This document shows positions 20,673 to 30,565 of a stretch of 64,000 bases of DNA, piece by piece. The DNA is taken from positions 41,347,558-41,411,557 of the forward strand of contig OZ022347.1 of NCBI GenBank assembly GCA_963989245.1, given 5' to 3'. The position numbers and the translations under genes are program-made. Position 1 is the stretch's first letter. Each line of letters opens with the position of its first letter. The stretch is from Nansenia antarctica. Its lineage: Eukaryota > Chordata > Actinopteri > Argentiniformes > Microstomatidae. The notes below the pieces were generated by a model. The model was not told the origin of the DNA. It did no database searches and saw only the letters and a program-made list of their open reading frames with translations.

Positions 20673-21540
20673 CGTAGGGGATAGCTGTGTGATTATTCTG
20701 ACCGAAACCTGGCTAAATGACAACATTGTGGACGCAGCTGTTAGCTTGGAGGGGCGCACGCTACATCGCGCTGACCGAACGGAGCTTAGCGGCAAGTCAA
20801 GAGGAGGTGGGATCATAATATCGACGAAGGATAGCTGGTGCTTAAACACGAAAACTGTAAGTAGCCACTGCTCCCCAGACCTGGAATACTTGACTGTTAA
20901 ATGCCGACCCACATACCTCCCGAGGGAGTTTAACGCGGTGCTAATAACATGTGTGTACATAGCGCCTAGCGCAGACAGCAGCCTCTCTGGAAGAGCTGTA
21001 CAACACACGCTGTCTCAGGAAGGCCTCAAAGATCTCCAGGGACCCGACCCACCCTAGGCACGTACACTTTACCAGGCTGCCCTCGAAAAGGAGGTTCAGG
21101 ACCCTGGCCGCTAAGACAAACAGACTGAAGAACTGCTTCTACCACAGGGCCGTCCAGGCCCTGAACACAGCAAAGACCTAAGTTCTGGGCCCTGGACAGT
21201 CTGGACGGATTGTATGGCAGCTGCTGGACTGAAAAAATCAGGTGTAGTGCTGAGGCACAAACATGTACATTTCAAGCCTGCAAACTGTGACACTTTAAAT
21301 AACGTGAAAAAATACTATTGTGCAATATGACAACCCTAGTTGACTATCTGTGCAGTATAGTACAGTGGATTGTGTACATAGCCTTTATTTATGTAAACCA
21401 GCCCCTTACCTTCTTGTGATTTTTTCTTTTTCTAAAAGTGTTTTTTTTCCCTTTCCTAACACCAGGGGAGCCACCCCTCCTAAATGTCGTTGTTTGGTAC
21501 CTGTACTGTAGCAATGACAATAAAGTCCATTCATTCATTC
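20673..21540 (+). pseudogene. CR1/L2-like LINE, part 2: endonuclease, deleted RT, C-terminus and 3' end
   Basis: The reading resumes with DSCVIILTETWLND, then SGKSRGGGIIIS, SPDLEYLTVKCRPTYLPREF and CVYIAPSADSS, all typical of the endonuclease domain. At about 20985-21000 it jumps, in another frame, to NTRCLRKASKISRDPTHP, HFTRLPSKRRFRTL and a stop at about 21180, which is the ORF2 C-terminus. The whole reverse-transcriptase domain is therefore deleted. The 3' UTR ends GCAATGACAATAAAGTCCAT with an (ATTC)n tail at about 21526-21540. Confidence 0.85.
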
Positions 21541-21630
21541 TCTCTCTCTCTCTCCCCCCCTCTCCTTTCCCTTTTTTTACAGGAAATAAAAAAGGCTTAT
21601 GATTGTTGATAAGCAGCTGAAAGACTGTGG

Positions 21631-21667
<37 letters not shown>

Positions 21668-21670
21668 GCT
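21541..21670. repeat. Short (CT)n and (TTG)n microsatellites
   Basis: CT/C run at 21540-21570 and about 13 TTG triplets at 21629-21668. Confidence 0.93.
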
Positions 21671-21897
21671 GCTGTTGCTGCCTGTGTCATTGAGGAGGCC
21701 TGTGATTTATATCTGAATATTTCAGCAGAGACACATTTGGAATAGAAGATTTTGGAATCACTTTAATCTGGCATCCAAGATTCCAGCCTTCCCAAACTTG
21801 AGTACAAACTTTGTCATGGATTTTGTGAATGTCAATACAGCCTTGCTGCCCAACTCACACAGAAACCACCATCCCTCCACCACAGCCAATCAAGAGA

Positions 21898-22222
21898 CAG
21901 TCAGTCAGTGAGCCAGTCAGTCAGTCAGCCAGTCAGTCAGTCAGTTAGCCAGTTAGCCATTCAACAAGTTAGTCAGTCAGTCAGTCAGTCAGTCAGTCAG
22001 TCAGTCAGCCAGTCAGCCAGTCAGCCAGTTAGTCAGTGAGCCAGTCAGTCAGCCACTCAGCCAACCAACCAATCAGTCAGTCAGTCAGTCAGTCACACAG
22101 TCAGTCAGTCAGTCAGTCAACCAGTCAGTCAGTCAGTCAGTCAGCCAGTCAGTCAGTCAGTCAGACAGCCAGTCAGTCAGCCAGTCAGTCAGCCAGTCAA
22201 CCAGTCAGTCAGTCAGTCTGTC
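21898..22222. repeat. (CAGT)n array with CAGC variants
   Basis: About 325 bp of CAGT/CAGC tetranucleotides. The Ser/Gln/Val frame across it is a repeat translation. Confidence 0.96.
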
Positions 22223-22298
22223 CAACAGTATAACACACGTTTGCCAGAACCTCATTTCCACCACATTTCTTTTACAAAATGCACTATAACTCGCAAAA

Positions 22299-22596
22299 CA
22301 GAGTTATTACCTTACAGCATAATATGTATTATATATAACTAATATATTATAGCTAAAGTGAACACAGAAACTGCCAAAAAAACATGTAGAGTTTCTGTTC
22401 TCTCCTGTCTGCGGGCCACATGTACATGACCACATTTGTGTTTCCATGTTCATGTGTTATTACAGACTGGTCGTTAGTTAAACTGTTGAGCGATCAGTGA
22501 AATAGCTACAGGCTGTAACTCAGTTTAATTCATCAACATTTATTACTTCTGTGTGTTACGTAGAAAGATGTGTTAACTGGTCTGCAAATAGGTGCT

Positions 22597-22634
<38 letters not shown>

Positions 22635-22780
22635 CTCAACAGTCGTGTTCCTGATGTGTTGAGGTGGTGAAGGTCAGAGGTCAGGGTCGTTATGCTGCGG
22701 CTGTTTGACAAGAACCCGGTTCCTCCGGCCTGTTCTGAGGTTTAGACATGAAAACCTGTCAACACACAAACACACACATA
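22299..22780 (+). repeat. Left arm of a ~0.5-kb inverted duplication
   Basis: It reads ACAGAGTTATTACCTTACAG at its outer edge and runs inward through CTGTCTGCGGGCCACATGTA, AGATGTGTTAACTGGTCTGC, an (AC)n tract and ACAAGAACCCGGTTCCTCCG. The same sequence lies in reverse orientation at 26920-27463. The arms are clearly alike but differ by substitutions and small indels, and by the length of the AC/GT tract. Confidence 0.9.
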
Positions 22781-22799
22781 CATACACATACACATACAC

Positions 22800-23140
22800 A
22801 TTTGAATACTTTATTTGGTTCCACAAATTATATTATACAAACAGGGAATCAAATATTTCGGGGCTAAGCAGCACTGAACACTTAAGGGTACACATAACAC
22901 CTCCTTCTCCACACGGCCAAGCTGCCAATAATAGCTGAGACAGAGCAAAATTTGGCAACCTGTTTGGCCTTTCTTTTAGTCATTGCAGCAATTCTCAGAC
23001 CCCTCATGGTGCATTTATATACATGGCCCAGACTTCCAAATACAAGTATGCTGAATTTGCACTTGTACCCAAAGCTGGTTATCGTACCAAGTAGTGGTTG
23101 GTATTTGATATACTTGTCCTGGAAAGTAGGACAAGCACAC
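22800..23140 (-). pseudogene. C-terminal end of a non-LTR retrotransposon ORF, plus 3' UTR
   Basis: On the minus strand the reading includes YKCKFSILVFGSLGHVYKC, then GLRIAAMTKRKAKQVAKFC, SVSAIIGSLAVWRRRCYVYP and a stop at 22882. The 3' UTR that follows ends AATAAAGTATTCAAATG near 22800. This Cys-rich, Arg-rich ending looks like the tail of a teleost LINE ORF2. The 5' side is cut by the (GT)n tract, so only about 85 codons remain. The clade is uncertain. Confidence 0.5.
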
Positions 23141-23150
23141 ACACCTACAC

Positions 23151-23244
<94 letters not shown>

Positions 23245-23279
23245 ACACACACACACACACAGCACACACAGCACACACA

Positions 23280-23341
<62 letters not shown>
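23141..23341. repeat. Interrupted (AC)n microsatellite, ~200 bp
   Basis: AC repeats with CAGACAC and CAGCACACA interruptions. The Thr/His and Cys/Val frames are repeat translations. Confidence 0.97.
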
Positions 23342-23343
<2 letters not shown>

Positions 23344-23428
23344 CTTTAGGAACTCCCAGGCTCTGAGCCATTCCCCACACAGCCTCTCAGGACGCTGCTG
23401 CAAATTGGTTTCTGCATCTGAAGGCGAG

Positions 23429-23471
23429 GGGGGGGGGGGGGGGGGGGGGGCAGAGATGAGTTTTTTTTTTT
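23429..23471. repeat. Poly-G run and poly-T run
   Basis: About 21 consecutive G, a short CAGAGATGAG spacer, then about 12 T. Confidence 0.9.
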
Positions 23472-23584
23472 TGCAAGCGTGAAATTAGTTTGAGCTGATT
23501 GGTGAAGAAGGATCATTGAAGGTGATAAGTCCGACCAGAAGTTCATAATAGAACTGTGTGTTAATTAACTTCTTACATATGCAG

Positions 23585-23785
23585 GTAGTGGAGGCCTAGT
23601 GGGTAGTGAATTCAACTGATGATCAGGTGGTGAGTTCAAATCCCACCTGGGAACACCATCATTAAAGTGTGTCCTTGAGTACGGCACTCAGCCCTCAGTT
23701 CCTCCAGGGAGACTGTCCCTGTAATCTCTAACTGTGAGTCTCTCTGGATGAAAGCGTCTGCTAAGTGGTTCAGATGTCCAGTCCA
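23585..23785 (+). mobile_element. tRNA-derived SINE (V-SINE type)
   Basis: The A box is CTAGTGGGTAGTGA and the B box is GTGAGTTCAAATCCC. The conserved middle contains GTCCTTGAGTACGGCACTCA, and the tail is TGAGTCTCTCTGGATGAAAG with CGTCTGCTAAG. It is complete but diverged. Confidence 0.8.
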
Positions 23786-23824
23786 GGCTCTCCTCTGTAC
23801 TGGACAGGTAGGGACACACTGGAC

Positions 23825-24035
23825 ACATTCTAGAACGGGAGGGTTAGAGAACATTCTAGAACGGCAGGTTTAGGGAACATTCTAGAAGGGGAGGTTTAGA
23901 GAACATTCTAGAACGGGAGGTTTAGAGAACATTCTAGAAGGGGAGGTTTAGAGAACATTCTAGAACGGGAGGTTTAGAGAACATTCTAGAACGGGAGGGT
24001 TAGGTAACATTCTAGAACAGGAGGTTTGGGACAGC
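23825..24035. repeat. 26-bp minisatellite, ~8 copies
   Basis: The unit is ACATTCTAGAACGGGAGGTT plus TAGAGA at exactly 26-bp spacing, with ACGGGA/AGGGGA variants. Confidence 0.95.
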
Positions 24036-24054
24036 AGTTCTGGTGGAGTTAGGG

Positions 24055-24101
24055 TGGAGGTAGGGTTAGGGTTAGGGTTAGGGTGGAGTTAGGGTTAGGG
24101 C
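24055..24101. repeat. Short TTAGGG-type tract
   Basis: Four or five (TTAGGG) units mixed with GGTGGAGTTAGGG. It is too short and degenerate to be a telomere and directly follows the GTTTAGA-type minisatellite. Confidence 0.75.
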
Positions 24102-25080
24102 ACCTGTATCCTGCCTCTGTTTTATTTCACTCAAGGTCTACGACATGTGGATTTAATCACAGCCATTACACACACATTTACAATAAAACCAAAAGCACAA
24201 TTCACAACTATAATCAGACTGACCTCCTCTTTCACTTCCATCACCACCACAGGCCACTAGACACTCTGCTGGTCATCAGGGGTCATCAGGGGTCAGGGGT
24301 CAAGGAAGAGCCAGCAGTCAACCAATAAAGATCTGTCACCTTTGACCCCCATGAAACAAACAAACACCCTTTGGAGAAAAGAAGGTTAAGCTCGTTTCTC
24401 AGTCTTGTTGTCGCCTCAACGTCTCCCCACAGGGGAAACCTGGGATGTGTAAACAGCCTTTTGATTCTTGAAGAATATAACTTAGAAACGCCTCGTGAAC
24501 TCAGTTCAACTGTCTGACATCATCAGAACCCAAAACACAAGCTTGGTTTACTCCATTGTTTGTAAACAGTGTTATTATAAGCAAACACTGTACAGCTGGA
24601 TCTCATGTATTGTCAGTCCTTCTCCAACCACAACATTCAGCTGTGTACCAAAACAGTGGCAGCGAGACCCATTTGTTGTTGTTTCTCCCTTTAAAAATCA
24701 CACAGCTATGATAGTAATTCTGAATTACAGTATAAACTTTGAGGCAGCTTGTGAAACCGAGTGTACATGTACCTGTATATCTGTCTCCTCTTCAAACAGA
24801 AGTAATGTCAATCACAACTTCATTAGTTTATTAACATGGTCATCATACAGTAATCACAATTCACCGCAAAGTCCATGAAAACAAGGACAACAAATATGAC
24901 TGAGCGCTGATGTTGTGTACAGGACTGAGGAAGTTCACAGCTAGTCACCATAGATATGAGGTAAATAGTGTTAACCTGATGCAGATAGGTCAAAGGTTAC
25001 TGCTGAGTTGTGAGAAGAAAAAAGTAGCAAACAAACATGTTTGATTCACCTGCCGAAGTATACAAATAAAAGCAAATCAA
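24102..25080. other. Unique stretch, nothing recognised
   Basis: About 1 kb of AT-rich unique sequence. The 127-codon frame at 24495-24878 has no motif that I recognise. Confidence 0.45.
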
Positions 25081-25084
25081 CCTG

Positions 25085-25931
25085 TAACAAAAAGTGCTTA
25101 TTTTTGGCCAGAGTAAAACGGTCAGATACAAAGAGTTTGTTGTGAATCCCTCATCGGCTCCGCCCCCTCCTGCCTCGTTGGCGCTCGTTGAGCCTCATCA
25201 GGCTCAAGTGGAGACAGCTGGGTCCAGCTATCAACTCAGGAGGAGGCAGCCCTATAAGAAGCCCCAGAAACCTTCCTCCGACGCTTGATTATTTTGACCC
25301 ATGTGGTTAGTTGTTTGGCTCTCCCTGTTGTCTATTCTCGTTCAAGTAGTTTCACTTCAGAGTTTTGTTTGTTTGTTATTTTGCTAACCTTAGTTGTTTT
25401 CTTTGTTGATCCTCGCTCCCCGAAGGAACCTGCCTCCCCCTGCCTAGACCCCCTGCCTGCCTATCGACTACGTCTCCTGCCTATGTCCCTGCCTGCCTAA
25501 CGACCACCCCTCCTGCCTATGCCCCTGCCTGCCTGCCGCCTACTCCTCCTGCCTAACCCCCTGCCTGCCTGCCGCCTACTCCTCCTGCCTAACCCCCCCG
25601 TCTGCCTGCCTGCCGACTATTCCCCCTCTCTGCTCTGGACTGGTTAGTACACGTACATATTTCAACACTTCACTCATCTACATATCTACACCACACTAGT
25701 TTTGCACGCTAGACACTCACACCCAGACACATAGAGTACAGTCCCACTCACACCTCATTTACATTATCCAGTTCTCTGGCATCCACACATTCCCCCCACT
25801 TAGGCCCCGTTAGAGTAGGTTTATTCTTTTGTCCAGCATTTTAATAAATCCTTTTATTGTTAGTTTGCCTCTTGTGTCCGTCTGTTCTGGGGTTCTGCCA
25901 CACTTGACTCTTTTGCTAGTGCTACCATAAC
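25085..25931 (+). mobile_element. LTR-like segment, possible solo LTR
   Basis: It contains a TATA-like CCCTATAAGAAGCCCCAG at about 25252, a C-rich body with CCTGCCTGCCTGCCGCCTAC repeats (about 25430-25625), and a poly-A signal AATAAATCC at about 25842. Transcript-end-like sequence follows and closes ...ACCATAACA. It could start TGTAACA near 25085, giving TG...CA ends, but I see no target-site duplication and no internal gag/pol. This order of promoter, R-like region and poly-A signal is typical of an LTR; a retroelement 3' end is the alternative. Confidence 0.4.
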
Positions 25932-25941
25932 AGAGTTTCCA

Positions 25942-26308
25942 TTGTTCTATTATATATATTATACAATATATCTGATGTTCTATTATATATATTATACAAT
26001 ATATCTTATGTTCTATTATATATATTATACAATATATATGATGTTCTATTATATATATTATACAATATATCTGATGTTCTATTATATATATTATACAATA
26101 TATCTGATGTTCTATTATATATATTATACAATATGTCTGATTTTCTATTATATATATTATACAATATGTCTGATGTTCTATTATATATATATTATACAAT
26201 ATATCTCATGTTCTATTATATATATTATACAATATATCTCATGTTCTATTATATATATTATACAATATATCTCATGTTCTATTATATATATTATACAATA
26301 TATCTCAT
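25942..26308. repeat. 33-bp AT-rich minisatellite, ~11 copies
   Basis: The unit is TGATGTTCTATTATATATAT plus TATACAATATATC, with one unit two bases longer. A period divisible by three gives long Tyr/Ile frames on both strands. These are repeat translations. Confidence 0.96.
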
Positions 26309-26500
26309 GTGTCTGGTGATATTAAACAGTCACCATCTTATTGAGACCAAAACAAGCCCATCTGTGTGAATAATATTCACACTGTTTAATATCAGTATTA
26401 TCATATATATCACATCATATCATATATTATAACCATGTCCATGTTTTTACCTCACGCCAGAAATTACACATGGTCTTTTTCTCCCCTGACATATATAGTA

Positions 26501-26541
<41 letters not shown>

Positions 26542-26800
26542 TAGTAGTGCCTTCAAATGAGAAAACTCAGGGAATAAATACAATGATTTATATTTACCCA
26601 GAGGGGCAAGAGAGCCCAAAGCTACACATGTATTCTACACTAAATATAATCCGTTGGTTCACATCAGTAAATCACTTCTGAAACTGATTTAATGAACAGC
26701 TGGGATGGGAATCCTGTTCTGCAGCTGCTCACAGCAGTTCTCCGGCTTTCTAACAACCAGAAAGATGTGTGAACAGATTCCCAAATCTCTCTCATCATCG
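26309..26800. other. AT-rich unique stretch with (TA)n
   Basis: (TA)n at about 26507-26537. The rest is unique and unrecognised. Confidence 0.45.
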
Positions 26801-26801
26801 C

Positions 26802-26802
<1 letters not shown>

Positions 26803-26848
<46 letters not shown>

Positions 26849-26919
26849 GTGTGTGTGCGTGTGTGTGTGGGTGCGTGAGTGCGTGCGTGCATGTGTAGGT
26901 GTGGGCGTGTACTCGTGCG
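26803..26919. repeat. (GT)n tract
   Basis: About 22 GT units (26803-26847) and a degenerate GTGCGTGTG continuation into the right inverted arm. Confidence 0.92.
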
Positions 26920-27064
26920 TGCGTGTGTGTTGACAGGTTTTCATGTCTAAACCCCAGAACGGGCCGGAGGAACCGGGTTCTTGTCAAACAGCCGCAGCAT
27001 AACGACCCTGACCTCTGACCCTGACCTTCACCACCTCAACACACCAGGAACACGACTGTTGAGC

Positions 27065-27095
<31 letters not shown>

Positions 27096-27463
27096 TTGTG
27101 TGTGTGTATCAGTAACAGGACTGTTGAGCTGTGTGTGTGTGTGTGTGAGTTCAGCACCTATTTGCAGAACAGTTAACACATCTCTCTACATGACACACAA
27201 TAAGTGTTGATGAATTAAACTGAGTTATTACTTACAGCCTGTAGCTATTTCACCGTTATAATGAATCTCTCTGATCGCTCAACAGTTTAACTAACGATCA
27301 GTCTAATAACACATGAACATGTTAACACAAATGTTACATGTGGCCCGCAGACAGGAGAGAAAAGAAACTCTACATGGTTTTGTTGGCAGTTTTTGTGTTC
27401 ACTTTAGCTATAATATATTAGTTATATATAATACATATTATGCTGTAAGGTAATAACTCTGTT
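26920..27463 (-). repeat. Right arm of the ~0.5-kb inverted duplication
   Basis: Reverse complement of 22299-22780. The order is GACAGGTTTTCATGTCTAAA, CCGGAGGAACCGGGTTCTTG, a (GT)n tract, GCACCTATTTGCAGAACAG, TGTGGCCCGCAGACAGGAG and AAGGTAATAACTCTGTT. It is about 60 bp longer than the left arm. A local duplication of the GACTGTTGAGCTGTG + (GT)n segment at about 27060-27150 accounts for this. Confidence 0.9.
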
Positions 27464-27860
27464 ATTATATAACACAGCAGTCCAGAGGGTCAACCCATTA
27501 ATCTAAGGCACCCAGGGTCTCCCTGTGGTTGATTAGCTCTGCCATCCATTAGCTGGGCTTTATCTCCCAGCAGAGAGCGAGTTCCCCTCTGCCCTCTCCT
27601 CTGAGGACCAGGTGATCCACCAGGCATCATCAAAGGATCCCAGAGGGGAGAGGGGAGGGAGTGTTGATCTCTCTGTGATCGGCTGAGCCTCCTGGGAGAG
27701 TTTAGGGGTGAGGCACCATGCGGGGTTCATACACAGAACACCTTACTTCCTGGTTCTAAGGGACTCTTTCAAAAGAGGTAATAAGAGAGGCAGCCTTCTG
27801 ATTGGTCAGCCTTAAACAACACACTCATGTAGCTGAACCTCATAGGCACAAACACACACT
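27464..27860. other. Unique stretch, nothing recognised
   Basis: Non-repetitive, moderately GC-rich sequence with no open frame of note. A conserved non-coding element cannot be excluded by eye. Confidence 0.4.
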
Positions 27861-27861
27861 C

Positions 27862-28512
27862 ACAATAAACGACTGTGTTCTCACTATAAACTACTGTGTT
27901 CTCACTATAAACTACTGTGTTCTCACAATAAACTACTGTGTTCTCTCAATAAACTACTGTGTTCTCTCAATAAACTACTGTGTTCTCTCAATAAACTACT
28001 GTGTTCTCACTATAAACTACTGTGTTCTCACAATAAACTACTGTGTTCTCACAATAAACTACTGTGTTCTCACAATAAACTAATGTGTTCTCACAATAAA
28101 CTACTGTGTTCTCACAATAAACTACTGTGTTCTCTCAATAAACTACTGTGTTCTCTCAATAAACTACTGTGTTCTCACTATAAACTACTGTGTTCTCTCA
28201 ATAAACTACTGTGTTCTCACTATAAACTACTGTGTTCTCTCAATAAACTACTGTGTTCTCACTATAAACTACTGTGTTCTCTCAATAAACTACTGTGTTC
28301 TCACAATAAACTACTGTGTTCTCACAATAAACTACTGTGTTCTCACTATAAACTACTGTGTTCTCACAATAAACTACTGTGTTCTCTCAACAAACTACTG
28401 TGTTCTCACTATAAACTACTGTGTTCTCACTATAAACTACTGTGTTCTCTCAATAAACTACTGTTTTCTCACTATAAACTACTGTGTTCTCTCAATAAAC
28501 TGCTGTGTTCTG
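27862..28512. repeat. 21-bp minisatellite, ~31 copies
   Basis: The unit ACTACTGTGTTCTCACAATAA plus variants (TCTCAATAA, TCACTATAA) repeats at exactly 21 bp. Since 21 is 7 codons, two consecutive long frames arise (heptads TINYCVL and CSHNKLL). I treat both as repeat translations. Confidence 0.97.
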
Positions 28513-28684
28513 GGGAAAGTGTTTGCGTGTGTCGCTGTTCAAACAAACCATCAACAAACTGTGAAAGGTACACTTCAGGGACGCCTGGGTATTTGTTTTC
28601 TGTTGTGCACATAGCCTCCCTAAGCAGATGTGGTCGCTTTCTCAGGGATGATTGTGTGTTGATAAAGAGGATTATGTTCCCTGT

Positions 28685-28752
28685 TTAACACTAGAACAGC
28701 CGTGCCTTTTTTACCTACTATAAGAGCCGCCTCGGGGGTCAAATGACCTTAT
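28685..28752. mobile_element. Truncated piggyBac-type MITE end
   Basis: TTAA followed by CACTAGAACAGCCGTGCC and ATAAGAGCCGCCTCGGGGGT, matching (inverted) the right end of the complete MITE at 30215-30502. The copy is broken off shortly before the (GT)n at 28760. Confidence 0.8.
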
Positions 28753-28759
28753 TCTTTAG

Positions 28760-28777
28760 TATGTGTGTGTGTGTGTA

Positions 28778-28813
<36 letters not shown>
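28760..28813. repeat. (GT)n microsatellite
   Basis: About 24 GT dinucleotides with two TATG interruptions. Confidence 0.94.
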
Positions 28814-28818
<5 letters not shown>

Positions 28819-29105
28819 GTTTGGCTGATGAGCTGTGTTACACGGCTCGCTCTCAGAAATTGCCCTCAATTTCCCCTCAATTTCCCTCAGTGTCGGAGGC
28901 CAGGGCTCGGTTCTGCTGTCACACAGAACATCAGCGTGAGTGAAGCGCTCTGGGCTCACACCCTAGAGACCAACAACAGAACCCCCCCAACAGAACCCCC
29001 CCCCCCCAACAATGATAAGACTCCAACATGGGGTCAGACTTCTACATTCTATATAATCTGTCTATCTGTGAAGAGTGGGAGCATTAAGTCATATATAAAT
29101 ATATA
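28814..29105. other. Unique stretch, nothing recognised
   Basis: Unique sequence with a short duplicated CAATTTCCCCTCAATTTCCC and a C run at about 28997-29008. Confidence 0.35.
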
Positions 29106-29107
29106 CA

Positions 29108-29204
29108 TACACAGTTCCAGTCAAAAGTTTGACTTTGTTCAATTGAAAAGTTGACTGGTTCAATTGAATGGGAAAGTGTGTCCAAACTTTTGACTGGTAC
29201 TGTA
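29108..29204. mobile_element. Very short Tc1-like MITE (hairpin)
   Basis: The ends ACAGTTCCAGTCAAAAGTTT and CCAAACTTTTGACTGGTACTGT are inverted repeats of the common teleost Tc1-like type, with a second inverted CAATTGAA/TTCAATTG pair inside. The whole element is about 97 bp. Confidence 0.75.
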
Positions 29205-29215
29205 TGTGTGTATAT

Positions 29216-29434
29216 GTTACGGTACATGTGGGAAGACGGTACATGTGGGAAAACTAGGGTTAGGGTTAGGTGCTACGGTGCTAGGGTTAAGGTTAGGGTT
29301 AGGGGTAGGGGTAGAGTTAGGGTTAGGGTTAGGATTAGGGTTAGGGTTAGACATGCCAGCATGTACCAAGTCGACGTAGCACCTAACCCTAACCCTAGTT
29401 TTCCCACATGTACCGTATTCCCACATGTTCCGTA
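29216..29434. repeat. TTAGGG-type tract inside a ~55-bp inverted repeat
   Basis: The left arm (GGTACATGTGGGAAAACTAG, GGTTAGGTGCTACG) is mirrored by CGTAGCACCTAACCCTAACC and CTAGTTTTCCCACATGTACC on the right. The loop between (about 29280-29350) is (TTAGGG)n with GGGTAGGGG and ATTAGGG variants. TACATGTGGGAA is itself doubled in each arm. Confidence 0.9.
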
Positions 29435-29465
29435 AAATATATATATATATATATATATATTCAGT

Positions 29466-29602
29466 ATTTTAAAGAAGACACAAGAAGCCATTATATTACA
29501 TTATAGTTATAGTGAAACATTATATATGTATTTATAGAATGTTTCACTATAATTATAATGTAACATAATGGCTTCTGTTGGCTTCTTGTGTCTTCTTAAA
29601 AA
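29466..29602. repeat. Hairpin (near-perfect palindromic) element
   Basis: AAGAAGACACAAGAAGCC ... ATAGTGAAACATT is followed by a loop of about 16 bp and then AATGTTTCACTATAATTATA ... GGCTTCTTGTGTCTTCTT. Arms of about 55 bp with a few mismatches and one small insertion. Probably a MITE, but the family is not recognised. Confidence 0.85.
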
Positions 29603-30214
29603 TAATGATACAAAGATACATACTGACTAACTAAAAACACGAATCATAAACCATTATCACCTTCTCCTTAATGAGCTTAAAAACCAATCACCTGTCCACT
29701 GTACCTCACACACATCTCATCTGCACAACGAAAAAAAACACCAAAGCGCTGGCCACATTCAGACACATATTAGGATAACCCTGTAACACTCTCCTCACAA
29801 GCCTCCGCCGCGCTCCGCCAGACTCTGTGGCTTTGTGCTAATTAAAAACCCCATCTGCTTGTGGGACCTGGTGTCTCTCCGTGATGGAAAACAGACGTCC
29901 TGGTAATACCTCAGTGTAATCTCTGACATTGGAGAGAAGGGAGTGACGACTTCAGCGCCGAACTCGACTAATGAAGCGCCGTGTTGAGGTGTGATGATGA
30001 AGGCCTTACAAGTTCTGAAATGTGTTGTTTTGCTGCAAGAATATCTAATTAAAATAGATCTTGTAAATGGGATGCGGGAGAGAGAAGTACAATAAGTGTG
30101 AGGTAAATAAACTTAGTGTAAGAGGGTTACTACAGTTCAGGATCAAACTGCTGTTGTGATTCCGTTTGGTTTCTTAGCTAGCTAGCGAGCGAGCCAACAA
30201 TAGTTTTGGAGGTA
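29603..30214. other. Unique stretch, nothing recognised
   Basis: Non-repetitive sequence with several TAATTA/CTAATTAAAA motifs at 29838-30056. A conserved regulatory element is conceivable but cannot be shown here. Confidence 0.4.
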
Positions 30215-30502
30215 TTAACACTAGAACAGCCAAATTTCAGGACCCTCCTTTCATGACCTTTTCTAGATATGTGCCTTTTTTCCACTCAGTATCCTTACAT
30301 TTACAAAATCACATCAGGATAAGCTAGTATGAAGCTATTTCGCAGTTTTTCTGTGTAGGAGGCAGGCTAATTTACACAGGCGCCAACTAGTGGTCATTGT
30401 GTGTAAATAGCAGCTTTCAATTGTAAAGACTATAATCATTTGACCCCCGAGGCGGCTCTTATAATAGGCAAGGTAAAAAAAGCACGGCTGTTCTAGTGTT
30501 AA
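30215..30502. mobile_element. Complete piggyBac-type MITE with TTAA target sites
   Basis: TTAA at 30215-30218 and 30499-30502 bracket perfect 13-bp inverted termini, CACTAGAACAGCC (30219-30231) and GGCTGTTCTAGTG (30486-30498). A TTAA duplication with short inverted termini defines the piggyBac group. There is no coding capacity. The partial copy at 28685 shares about 65 bp with its right end. Confidence 0.9.
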
Positions 30503-30565
30503 AAGGCGGCCATGTTTACTGAGCACACACACAGCACACAGCAGCAAGGTCAGGGGTGAGACATG

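Noticed and set aside
20418..21008. 196-codon minus-strand frame as one gene
   Set aside because: Only residues from 20672 downward are LINE-like. The upstream part is antisense of a different LINE's endonuclease domain joined by insertion.
22952..23482. 176-codon frame with Thr/His repeats
   Set aside because: Antisense to the LINE C-terminus and then translation of the (AC)n tract.
25810..26319. Tyr/Ile-rich frames on both strands
   Set aside because: Translations of the 33-bp AT-rich minisatellite.
27802..28688. Two consecutive long frames with seven-residue repeats
   Set aside because: The 21-bp minisatellite keeps frames open. The two frames differ in phase and the short unique ends show no domain.
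29216..29434. A true telomere
   Set aside because: Degenerate, short, in both orientations within an inverted repeat, and flanked by ordinary sequence for tens of kilobases.
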